Positions 1 through 7,168 of a stretch of 64,000 nucleotides of DNA are shown here, piece by piece. Numbering within the stretch: position 1 is the stretch's first letter; the number at the start of each line of letters is the position of its first letter. The DNA is from Deltaproteobacteria bacterium. GTDB taxonomy: Bacteria > Desulfobacterota > DSM-4660 > Desulfatiglandales > Desulfatiglandaceae. The position numbers were made by a program, and so were the translations under genes. Under the pieces are notes generated by a model. It worked only from the letters and a program-made list of their open reading frames with translations, searched no databases and was not told the DNA's origin. The stretch spans positions 1 to 64,000 of the forward strand of contig JAFDIV010000006.1 of the NCBI GenBank assembly GCA_019307815.1. The letters run 5' to 3'.

Positions 1-114
1 ACGCAACGCGCAGCACGCATGCCGTCCTAGGGTACTGGCGGGGACACGCCAGGTGATTTCCAGTATTTGCTAACCTCCTGTAATCACATTCGATTATACA
101 ACTTCGTATCGCAA

Positions 115-196
115 ACAACGTCAAAGCTCAGTGGCGAGCAACCGCCAAGCCGAAGGCGCCGGCGGGTTGCGAGTCCACTGCAGCGACTTGTTATAT
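115..196 (-). other. attC-like imperfect hairpin
   Basis: Long interrupted inverted repeat just downstream of the toxin gene. CAGTGG (129-134) pairs with CCACTG (175-180), and GCAACCGCC (138-146) pairs with GGCGGGTTGC (161-170) with one bulged base. The outer ends read TATAACAAGTC and GACGTTG on the minus strand. The layout (two outer core-like ends, two paired arms, one extrahelical base, short variable centre) and the position directly after a toxin-antitoxin pair resemble an integron cassette recombination site. Only one copy is visible, there is no integrase, and the outer cores match the consensus imperfectly. It could be an ordinary hairpin or terminator. Confidence 0.35.
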
Positions 197-201
197 TCCC
201 C

Positions 202-453
202 CTATCTGTAAGACTCTCGCCGATGGCTGATTCTCAAGATAAGGCACGTATCTTCAATAATGGTGAAAATGACCCTGTAGTCCCCAACTCGAAATTTCCG
301 TAATCCCGCAAACTTTCCCGTCAGTACTGGGAGACGATCTGCTTTCTCAGGTAAGTATTCTTGAATTTTCCTAAGTATCCTATCTGCCTGAGTCTTGTCT
401 ATTTTCTTTAGGTCGCGTGAGACGGATTTCTTGAATGCTATCTTATAAGTCAA
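202..453 (-). CDS. RelE/ParE-family toxin
   Basis: An 83-residue protein of the RelE/ParE superfamily. It has the N-terminal YKIAFKKSVSRDLKKI helix region and the core pattern GLRKFRVGDYRVIF, then a C-terminal RISHRRESYR tail with the basic residues that RelE-type mRNA interferases use. Family knowledge suggests it cleaves ribosome-bound mRNA, but ParE-type gyrase poisons share the fold and cannot be excluded. Its start lies 11 bp inside the end of the upstream ribbon-helix-helix antitoxin gene, the usual coupled antitoxin-toxin order. Full length for the family, with no sign of damage. Confidence 0.85.
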   Translation of the reverse strand: MTYKIAFKKSVSRDLKKIDKTQADRILRKIQEYLPEKADRLPVLTGKFAGLRKFRVGDYRVIFTIIEDTCLILRISHRRESYR

Positions 454-661
454 GCTCTTTCCTCATTTCATCTATCGTGACAACAGGATCAGATGCATCA
501 TGCAGTCGATCTAATGCTACCTGCAGATCTGCTAACTCGGCCAGGTAGACTTCTAATGCCTTTTGGACGTGGAAAGATTTGGATCTCTCTGTTTCTTTAG
601 CAATTTCAGATAGCTTTGAGGCGAGATCATCAGGAATTCTTACAGAAATAGCTTTGCTCAT
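443..661 (-). CDS. Ribbon-helix-helix antitoxin
   Basis: A 72-residue protein starting MSKAISVRIPDDLASKLSEIA, a classic RHH (CopG/RelB-like, DUF6290-type) DNA-binding N-terminus with a beta strand and two helices in residues 1-45. The C-terminal tail (LHDASDPVVTIDEMRKELDL) would wrap the toxin. A TGGAGG ribosome-binding site precedes the ATG. By family knowledge it neutralises the RelE-type toxin encoded immediately downstream and represses the operon by binding upstream palindromes. Confidence 0.85.
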   Translation of the reverse strand: MSKAISVRIPDDLASKLSEIAKETERSKSFHVQKALEVYLAELADLQVALDRLHDASDPVVTIDEMRKELDL

Positions 662-680
662 ACACTGCCTCCAATATAAT

Positions 681-709
681 ATATTGTATTACAGTGTAAT
701 TTATGTAAA
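681..709 (-). promoter_or_regulatory. Toxin-antitoxin promoter with palindromic operator
   Basis: Reading the minus strand, a TTTACA -35-like box (704-709) is followed 17 bp later by CAATAT (681-686). Between them lies a perfect palindrome, ATTACA-G-TGTAAT (688-700), 27 bp upstream of the antitoxin start. RHH antitoxins usually autoregulate through such palindromes, so this is the likely operator. The assignment is by pattern only. Confidence 0.45.
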
Positions 710-765
710 ACAGAAATGCAAGATGTTTTTCAAAGGGAATATAATGCGCGAGCTGAGCTGCGAGT

Positions 766-803
766 CTTCCATGATAACGGGGGAGTGCTGGTTATCATGG
801 AAG
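766..803. repeat. 13-bp perfect inverted repeat
   Basis: CTTCCATGATAAC (766-778) is repeated in inverted form at 791-803 across a 12-bp G-rich loop. Flanking GAGCTGA (750-756) and TCAGCTC (810-816) add a second, outer pairing. There is no T-run, so it is not a typical intrinsic terminator. It sits in a gene-free stretch with the next repeat and may be part of a palindromic mobile unit. Confidence 0.75.
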
Positions 804-825
804 GTTCGTCAGCTCAAGCGATTTG

Positions 826-884
826 TTCACGCCGCCTGCGGCGGGGACAAATCGTGAGAGCCTTGGCTCAGCAGGCGGCGTGAA
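826..884. repeat. 14-bp perfect inverted repeat with nested hairpin
   Basis: TTCACGCCGCCTGC (826-839) pairs perfectly with GCAGGCGGCGTGAA (871-884). A competing inner hairpin pairs CGATTTGT (819-826) with ACAAATCG (847-854). The GC-rich arms and alternative folds resemble REP/MITE-type palindromic units. No transposase is encoded nearby. Confidence 0.75.
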
Positions 885-1219
885 CCATTAAATGTAATGA
901 TCTTAATCACTGATACCTGGTAATAGGGCCTTATGATTGAATTATTGCTTTGCCCTGTATATCATTTCATACCATGAAAATCAAGGGTCTTTTATCCATA
1001 AGAGATTGAAAGAATTACTGAATCAGGGCTAAGGTGTAAAGCTGTACCAAAATGCCATTCTGGGGCGAAAAGGTTTCTCTGAGCTTACCCCCATGCAGGG
1101 CTCGAAATGACAGAAAGGGCAGGGTCGTGATTATGACACGGCGCGCGCGGGGAGGGGGAAGCAGTTCCTGACAAGGAGCAGGTTTACACAATCAAACAAG
1201 AGATTAAAGGCTCGCTTGA
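885..1219. other. Gene-free stretch
   Basis: No coding region or convincing regulatory element was recognised between the inverted repeats and the end of the next gene. Confidence 0.6.
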
Positions 1220-1582
1220 CTACTTTGCCTGTTTTTTGCGTTGCGGCGCCACCTGGTCTGGTACGACCTTTTCAGGGACCGGTGCGTATGTCCCGTCTTT
1301 CAACCTGTATGGCACTGGAGCAAGAAATTTTCCCACCTCTCCGCTTTCTGATATGCGCCACAACCTTCCGGTCCAAGTATCCAGCATGAACTGGTCCTTG
1401 GCAGAGTCGGAAATCTGCCCAAACACGAATCTACCCTGTGGAGAGGAAAGACACTGGTATTGAGTCTGCTGAACTGTCTTGGGTGACATGAACCCGATGG
1501 GTTGGGCCAAGACATAGGAACAAAACAAGACAGGAAAGGCCATGTTCAGACAGGTCAGCAAGATTCGTACGGACCATTTCAT
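1220..1582 (-). CDS. Small secreted hypothetical protein
   Basis: From the ATG at 1582 the product has 120 residues. It begins with a typical Sec signal peptide (MKWSVRILLTC then a hydrophobic core ending YVLA-QP, cleavage near residue 26). The mature part includes LDTWTGRLWRISE and a Pro/Lys-rich tail (VPEKVVPDQVAPQRKKQAK). A GGGGGA ribosome-binding site lies 7 bases before this ATG; another in-frame ATG at 1597 is possible. I do not recognise a family. The short DTWTGRLWR segment resembles beta-propeller-like repeats that describe model-fit strings in other secreted proteins, but this is weak. It is divergent from the molybdoenzyme gene at 1700, so the two may share a promoter region. Confidence 0.6.
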   Translation of the reverse strand: MKWSVRILLTCLNMAFPVLFCSYVLAQPIGFMSPKTVQQTQYQCLSSPQGRFVFGQISDSAKDQFMLDTWTGRLWRISESGEVGKFLAPVPYRLKDGTYAPVPEKVVPDQVAPQRKKQAK

Positions 1583-1699
1583 CTCGGTTTCCCCCATTTC
1601 CTGTTTCCTTTTTTTGTAGGATGGCATAATATGCGCTGGTGTCAAGTAATATCTCCGCCTAGAAATCGCATTACCCTTAGCAGGAAAGGAGTTTATGTA

Positions 1700-2263
1700 A
1701 TGTCACAAAAAATGCCACCCGGCCAGCAGGCTGTAGCAAGATGGCCAGTAAGGACGGCCGAACAAATGCCCAAAGACACAACGCCAGAGCATTGGACCTT
1801 GAAGATCAGTGGTCTTGTTGATGAAGAGGTTATGCTTTCATGGGTCCAGATCCAGGCCCTGAAGGTAGTGGAACTGAAGAGGGATTTTCATTGCGTTGAG
1901 ACCTGGAGCGTGGTGGACAACATTTGGAAAGGTGTGCTTGTAAGGGATGTGCTTGCAAAGGTAGCCATCAAACCGCAGGCCGATTTTGCCATGATCCATT
2001 CCTGGGGCGGGTATACCTCGGATATTGACCTCAACGCCCTTATGGCTGATGATACCATGCTTGCGTGGGAGAGAAATGGCAAACCCATACCACCGGAACA
2101 TGGCTATCCCTTGCGCCTGATCGTCCCTGACCGGTATGCCTATAAGAGTGTCAAATGGGTGGTTGAAATTGAGCTTATGCAAGGAGACCGCCCCGGGTAT
2201 TGGGAGGAAAGGGGATACCATAGACGCGCTGATGTGTGGAAAGCAGAGCGCTTCCAAGACTGA
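1700..2263 (+). CDS. Sulfite oxidase-fold molybdopterin oxidoreductase
   Basis: A 187-residue protein of the Oxidored_molyb (sulfite oxidase/YedY) family. The motif FHCVETWS carries the cysteine that coordinates molybdenum, followed by the typical W-G-V substrate-channel segment (NIWKGVLVRDVL) and the GYPLRLIVPDRYAYKSVKW block that holds the pterin. The ATG at 1700 was chosen because AAAGGAG lies about 9 bases upstream. The protein lacks a signal peptide, haem domain or dimerisation domain, so it is a minimal, probably cytoplasmic, stand-alone member. The substrate is unknown. The next gene, 67 bp downstream, encodes a C-S lyase, which is consistent with sulfur chemistry but proves nothing. 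Confidence 0.85.
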   Translation: MSQKMPPGQQAVARWPVRTAEQMPKDTTPEHWTLKISGLVDEEVMLSWVQIQALKVVELKRDFHCVETWSVVDNIWKGVLVRDVLAKVAIKPQADFAMIHSWGGYTSDIDLNALMADDTMLAWERNGKPIPPEHGYPLRLIVPDRYAYKSVKWVVEIELMQGDRPGYWEERGYHRRADVWKAERFQD

Positions 2264-2330
2264 GAGAGGTTACATCTTGGAAGATGATAAAGTGTCGCCA
2301 CTAGAGCCCCAAACGAAAGGAGAAAACACC

Positions 2331-3488
2331 TTGAGCAAGACATTTAATCGTCTGGAAACCAAACTGATTCATGCAGGCGGGCCGGTGCCACCCATCCAAG
2401 GGGCTGTCACAATGCCTGTCTTTCAATCCTCAACGTTTCTATATGAAGGTGCTGCCAGTTATCATGAGCTAAAATACATTCGGCTCAATAACACCCCAAA
2501 CCACGCGGCCCTACACCAAAAACTGGCAGCCCTGGAAAACGCCGAGGCCGCCCTTGTGACAGGGAGCGGAATGGCTGCCATCTCAGGCACCCTATTGACC
2601 CTTCTTGGGGCTGGGGATCATTTTCTGGCCCAGGACTGCCTTTACGGAGGAACCCATGCCTTTTTTACCGAAGATTTGCCCGCATTAGGCATTGAGTTTG
2701 ACTTTGTTGATGGCGATGACCCGGGTTCGTGGGAGGCGCGCTTGAGGCCCACCACAAGGCTCTTCTACGTTGAGACCATGACAAATCCCCTGCTTCAAGT
2801 GGGAGACCTCAAGGCAGTGGTGGAGTTTTGTAAAAGGCATGACCTTATCTCCATAATTGACAACACATTTGCAAGCCCCGTAAACTTCAGGCCCCCTGAA
2901 TGGGGCTTTGATCTTTCTATTCACAGTGGTACAAAGTACCTAAATGGCCATTCGGATATTGTTGCTGGGGCGGTCATTGGCAGGGCTGATCTGGTTGAAG
3001 GGATTACCCATAAGCTGAACCATCTGGGAGGATCACTCGACCCCCATGCCTGTTTTCTCCTTGACCGCGGGCTCAAGACCTTGGCCGTTCGCATGAGATA
3101 CCATAATGAGAGCGCTTTGCAGATTGCCAGGTTTCTGGAAGGGCATCCCGCAGTTCAAAGGGTCAATTATCCTGGGCTTGAGGGCCATCCGGCACACGGG
3201 CGTGCTACCGAGCTCTTTGATGGGTTCAGCGGAATGCTAAGCTTTGAACTGAAAGGAGGAGTGGAGGCGGCAGAGCGTTTTATGGAAAGGATCCGGATTC
3301 CCTTTGTAGCACCAAGTCTCGGTGGGGTAGAGAGCCTTATCACAAGGCCCGCTATTACCTCACATTCTAGCCTGTCGCCGGAACAACGCCGTGAACTGGG
3401 AATCTCCGACAGCCTGATCCGATTATCAGTAGGGCTGGAGGCTACAGCAGATCTCATTGAAGACCTGGATCAGGCCCTTGGTGCCTAA
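2331..3488 (+). CDS. PLP-dependent cystathionine gamma-lyase/synthase-like enzyme
   Basis: A 385-residue member of the Cys/Met metabolism PLP family. The Schiff-base lysine lies in SIHSGTKYLNGHSD, the catalytic tyrosine in DCLYGGTH, and the phosphate-binding segment is ALVTGSGMAAIS. The YGGT rather than YGCT sequence argues against a classic methionine gamma-lyase and for cystathionine gamma-lyase or synthase activity, but specificity in this family cannot be read reliably. The start is a TTG at 2331, preceded at 8 bases by AAAGGAG; in-frame codons further upstream overlap the molybdoenzyme gene and lack such a site. It is probably cotranscribed with that gene. It converges with the SEC-C gene 22 bp away. 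Confidence 0.85.
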   Translation: MSKTFNRLETKLIHAGGPVPPIQGAVTMPVFQSSTFLYEGAASYHELKYIRLNNTPNHAALHQKLAALENAEAALVTGSGMAAISGTLLTLLGAGDHFLAQDCLYGGTHAFFTEDLPALGIEFDFVDGDDPGSWEARLRPTTRLFYVETMTNPLLQVGDLKAVVEFCKRHDLISIIDNTFASPVNFRPPEWGFDLSIHSGTKYLNGHSDIVAGAVIGRADLVEGITHKLNHLGGSLDPHACFLLDRGLKTLAVRMRYHNESALQIARFLEGHPAVQRVNYPGLEGHPAHGRATELFDGFSGMLSFELKGGVEAAERFMERIRIPFVAPSLGGVESLITRPAITSHSSLSPEQRRELGISDSLIRLSVGLEATADLIEDLDQALGA

Positions 3489-3510
3489 CGGAGCTATCCG
3501 AGGCCATGGA

Positions 3511-5403
3511 TCAGTCCTCATCCTCTTCCAGCATGAAGCCGGGGATGATTGTGCCATCTTCGGTTTCATAGAACCGAAACAGATCCGCAATCTCTGGGGT
3601 GCAGAACTCTTCGTCGCCCAGGCCCAGGTCAAGGGTCTGGCGAATGAGGAGGGCCTTATTGGACACTGTGGCCTTCTTTGTCCCAAAAAAGGCGCAGATC
3701 TCATCGGGTGTCAGAGGAGGATTTCGAGAGGGGTCAAAGAGGAAGTTAAGCTGTGCAATGGCATAGAGGATGCCAGAGGCCCAGATCTCCGGACGGCCTC
3801 GGGCAAGTGCCAAATCAGGGCTTTTTGCAATGGTGTGGCAGAGTTTGGTGGCAAGCTCTGTGTGGGTAGGGTCCAGCTTGGTTCGACCGAACTTCTCTAT
3901 TAGTGCGGCAATCTCTTGGGCCTTTTGCTGTTCGCGCTTTTTGTCAACACGAGGGAGCTTTAGGGGCCTGTCAAGGCCCAGTTTTTTCTGAACTTCTTTG
4001 ATACAGGCAAGCTCAAATTCACCCATTCGGCGGTCTCGGGCCGCATGGCGCTGGGCATCCAGTAGAAGGGCTTCCACACTTTCCCGACCATCACGGGTTT
4101 TTACGGCCTGACGTGGCGTCTTGCCACCCAGGGCCGGGATTTCTTCGTCAATCCAGTCGTCCCAGTGCTGTGCCATCATCTGTTCCAACTTCTCCCGCAC
4201 CTCGGGAATCTCCATTAGGTCATCGTGATCCTTGGTTCCTTTCCCTCCCCCGGCCTTTGCCTCCTTCATCATGGACTCCAGCGGCGTGATCTCCATAGCC
4301 TTGTACCTGGCGCGGTCGCCAAGCCGGGCCTCTATTTCTTTGCGAATGGTGTTTGCCCTTTGCTCTGAGTTGACCTCAATGGTCATTTTACGGCCATCAA
4401 TGGATATGTTTCCAAGCACGGTGTTGTCCAGGGATCTTTCCAGTTTGTGTCCCTTGCGCGACCATGGATATTCTATCTTGAGGATCCTGCCGGTTTTGTC
4501 CAGTGATGCTGACTGCCTCAAGGTAGCCGGGTCTTCGGTGGCACACAGGCTGCACAAGGCCTCAAATGCCTCCTCTGGATCCTCGATTTCATAAGTGAGC
4601 TTATGGAAAAGGATGGGATCTCCATCTGTATTGCGGAGCTGGGGCGGAGCAGACAAGGCCTCGTAAATATCAAAATAGAGATCGCGGATCTCGGCGTCAT
4701 ATTCCACCAAGTCCTCCTTGGTTATTGATCCGGTTCGTTTTGAAAGAAAGCGTCTGAATTGGATGATAGTGGGCTTACGACCAGGAGGAATCAGAAAGGG
4801 CCCGCAGCCGACCATCATATGAATGTGGTCTATGGGAATGATGCGGGCAAACAGGATATCCCCAGGTCTTGTCCCTTCAGAGCCCATCTTTTCAGTCACA
4901 TCATAATGCTTGCCGGTTAAGATATCCTTTAGCCGGAAACTGAACCCTGGATTTGATGACACCACTTCATAGAAGCTGAAAGGGCGGCCGACAGAGGCCT
5001 CGATAAGCCGTTTTTCCAGGGTCTCTAGTTTTGGCCCCATCTCTGCTGCATAGGTCTGTGCAATGGTGGAAAAGGCCGGGGCGTCCAATTCAATGGGGCA
5101 ATCTTCAGGGTCATAGGACCAGTTAAAGAGAAACCAGGGGATAAATGCAGGTGCATATTGGCTCAATGCCTCCTCCAGGGAATCCTTTTCCTCCCAGAAG
5201 AGAAATTCCCCAAGGGCCACACCCATTGCCTCCGGGCCATACACCCGATCAGCAAAATCCAGCAATCTATCCACCAGCTTGTTATACGTGTCTGACAGGC
5301 GTCGGTAAAGCAAGTCCTCGGGCGGCTGCTGTTTGTTCAGGCAACACTTCTTGTATTTCTTGCCGCTTCCGCAAGGGCAGGGATCGTTTCTTCCAATCTT
5401 CAT
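3511..5403 (-). CDS. SEC-C motif protein with DUF6398-like C-terminus
   Basis: A 630-residue protein that opens with a SEC-C zinc-binding motif (CPCGSGKKYKKCC, residues 8-20), the same motif found at the SecA C-terminus. The middle is not recognised but contains a well-ordered FLIPPGRKPTIIQFRRFL segment. Residues about 490-600 (LARGRPEIWASGILYAIAQLNFLFD, then a helix-turn-helix-like LTPDEICAFFGTKKATVSNKA) match my memory of the DUF6398 domain often paired with SEC-C. The product is probably cytoplasmic; the function is unknown, with nucleic-acid or ribosome association a guess from the HTH-like part. It stands alone, convergent with the lyase gene. Confidence 0.8.
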   Translation of the reverse strand: MKIGRNDPCPCGSGKKYKKCCLNKQQPPEDLLYRRLSDTYNKLVDRLLDFADRVYGPEAMGVALGEFLFWEEKDSLEEALSQYAPAFIPWFLFNWSYDPEDCPIELDAPAFSTIAQTYAAEMGPKLETLEKRLIEASVGRPFSFYEVVSSNPGFSFRLKDILTGKHYDVTEKMGSEGTRPGDILFARIIPIDHIHMMVGCGPFLIPPGRKPTIIQFRRFLSKRTGSITKEDLVEYDAEIRDLYFDIYEALSAPPQLRNTDGDPILFHKLTYEIEDPEEAFEALCSLCATEDPATLRQSASLDKTGRILKIEYPWSRKGHKLERSLDNTVLGNISIDGRKMTIEVNSEQRANTIRKEIEARLGDRARYKAMEITPLESMMKEAKAGGGKGTKDHDDLMEIPEVREKLEQMMAQHWDDWIDEEIPALGGKTPRQAVKTRDGRESVEALLLDAQRHAARDRRMGEFELACIKEVQKKLGLDRPLKLPRVDKKREQQKAQEIAALIEKFGRTKLDPTHTELATKLCHTIAKSPDLALARGRPEIWASGILYAIAQLNFLFDPSRNPPLTPDEICAFFGTKKATVSNKALLIRQTLDLGLGDEEFCTPEIADLFRFYETEDGTIIPGFMLEEDED

Positions 5404-5486
5404 CTTTTTTGCGTTCTCCCTTCTCGCTATTCACCATACACCTTAAAGCCATTGAACACAAGTCAAACTTTCCCCCTCCCCTTAAT

Positions 5487-5508
5487 CCCCTCCCGCGCGG
5501 GGAAGGGA
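5487..5508. repeat. GC-rich palindromic element
   Basis: CCCGCGCGGG (5492-5501) is a perfect palindrome flanked by CCCC and GGG arms, in the intergenic stretch between the SEC-C gene and the end of hyuB. A similar C-rich/G-rich palindrome occurs after hcp (50321-50340), which suggests a dispersed family or functional terminators. Confidence 0.5.
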
Positions 5509-5590
5509 GACCGGAAATTCTTGGCTGGTTTGAATAGAGATGTTTTGGGAGGCAATGATCCCAAATTAGAACTCAAGGCCGACGGGCTAT

Positions 5591-7168
5591 CTAAGACCCA
5601 TACCCGCCTCCCCCAGGGGTTTCAATACGTATTATGTCGCCCCGCTTCAGGGACACGGAGAACTTTCCGCCCATGTCTTGCCGCCTGCCGTCTCTAACAA
5701 TAATATTGCGGCCCACAGCACCAGGGCTTCCACCGAACAGCCCGTAGGGTGGGATATGTCGCCTCTCGGACAGAACCGTCACTTCCGAGTCTGCCAACAG
5801 ACGGATTTCGCGAACGATCCCGTCACCTCCTCGGTATCTCCCCTTTCCACCCGTACCCCTTCGGATGGAGTATTCGGTCACCAGGAAGGGGTAACTATAT
5901 TCAAGGGCTTCCACAGGGGTGTTGAGGGTATTGGTCATGTGGCAATGGACCGCGCTCTCACCGTGGCTGTGGGCAGTGGCCCCCATGCCCCCACCTATGG
6001 TCTCATAATAAGCGAATGGCTGGCCGTTTCTGGGATCAATGCCCCCAATGGTCACATTGTTCATGGTCCCTTGGTGTGCAGCAGGAATCGCTTGGGGGAG
6101 GGCCTGGGAGAGTGCACCCAGCACCACATCCACGATCCGTTGAGAGGTCTCCACATTGCCCCCCGCCACCGATGAAGGAAACTCGGCATCCACAATGGTC
6201 CCCTTTTTGGTGATGACCTCAATAGGCCTCAAGCAACCTGCGTTGGTGGGTATATCCCTTTCCACCAAGGCCCTGAACACATAAAGCACGGCAGATAGAG
6301 TGATGGCATAAACAGCATTGATGCTCCCTTCCACCTGTGGGCTGGAGCGGGAGAAATCCAGTATGGCCTTGACCCCATGGATGGTAATGGACACATGGAT
6401 GTTGATCCTTTCATGACCAAAGCCATCATCGTCCATGTAATCCTCAAATTCATATGTGCCGTCTGGGATCCTTTTTATCGTATCCCGTGTGATGCGCTCT
6501 GCATAGTCCATAAGGGCCCTGGCGTAAAAATCCACCACGGCCAACCCATATTTTTCAATGAGCTGGGTGGTCCTGCGCACCCCTGTGATATTGGCCATGA
6601 TCTGGGCCGCAAAATCCCCTTCCCGTTCTGTGGCGGTCCTTACATTATTGAGCAAAAAGCCCATGATCTTCTGATCGATCTTTCCCTTTTCAACGATCTT
6701 GAGCGGCGGGATGATCAGTCCTTCCTGAAAGATGGACCTTGAAAGGGGCATGGACCCCGAGCTCATGCCCCCCACGTCCGCATGATGGGCCCTATTGGCC
6801 ACATAAAATGAAGGTTTGTCCTTGCCCACAAAAACAGGGGCCACAATGGTGATATCCGGCAGATGGGTGCCGCCTTTAAAGGGATCATTGAGCATGACCA
6901 TGTCGCCCTCTTCCCACTCAATCGTCTCTATGGCAGACTTAACAGAAAGGGGCATTGAGCCCAAATGGACCGGAATATGGGCCGCTTGAGCGATCATATC
7001 TCCATTTGAGTCAAAGACTGCACAGGAAAAATCCCGCCGCTCCTTGATGTTGGGGGAAAAGGCCGTACGGTTGAGGGTGACCCCCATTTCCTCGGAGATG
7101 GAGGAAAAACGGTTTTTAAAAACCTCCAGTAAGATAGGATTTACCTTTTGCTCTGTCGTGTCGTTCAT
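5591..7168 (-). CDS. hyuB: Hydantoinase B / oxoprolinase subunit
   Basis: A 525-residue HyuB-family protein of usual length. Typical segments are VMLNDPFKGGTHLPDITIVAPVF, NRAHHADVGG and YYETIGGGMGA, with a C-terminal glycine-rich end (RIETPGGGGYG). Together with HyuA it should form an ATP-dependent amide hydrolase acting on hydantoins, 5-oxoproline or related cyclic amides. Its ATG overlaps the hyuA stop by 4 bp (ATGA). It is the last gene of the liv-hyu operon. The exact substrate cannot be read from sequence; 5-oxoproline is a reasonable guess given DUF1445 nearby. Confidence 0.92.
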   Translation of the reverse strand: MNDTTEQKVNPILLEVFKNRFSSISEEMGVTLNRTAFSPNIKERRDFSCAVFDSNGDMIAQAAHIPVHLGSMPLSVKSAIETIEWEEGDMVMLNDPFKGGTHLPDITIVAPVFVGKDKPSFYVANRAHHADVGGMSSGSMPLSRSIFQEGLIIPPLKIVEKGKIDQKIMGFLLNNVRTATEREGDFAAQIMANITGVRRTTQLIEKYGLAVVDFYARALMDYAERITRDTIKRIPDGTYEFEDYMDDDGFGHERINIHVSITIHGVKAILDFSRSSPQVEGSINAVYAITLSAVLYVFRALVERDIPTNAGCLRPIEVITKKGTIVDAEFPSSVAGGNVETSQRIVDVVLGALSQALPQAIPAAHQGTMNNVTIGGIDPRNGQPFAYYETIGGGMGATAHSHGESAVHCHMTNTLNTPVEALEYSYPFLVTEYSIRRGTGGKGRYRGGDGIVREIRLLADSEVTVLSERRHIPPYGLFGGSPGAVGRNIIVRDGRRQDMGGKFSVSLKRGDIIRIETPGGGGYGS

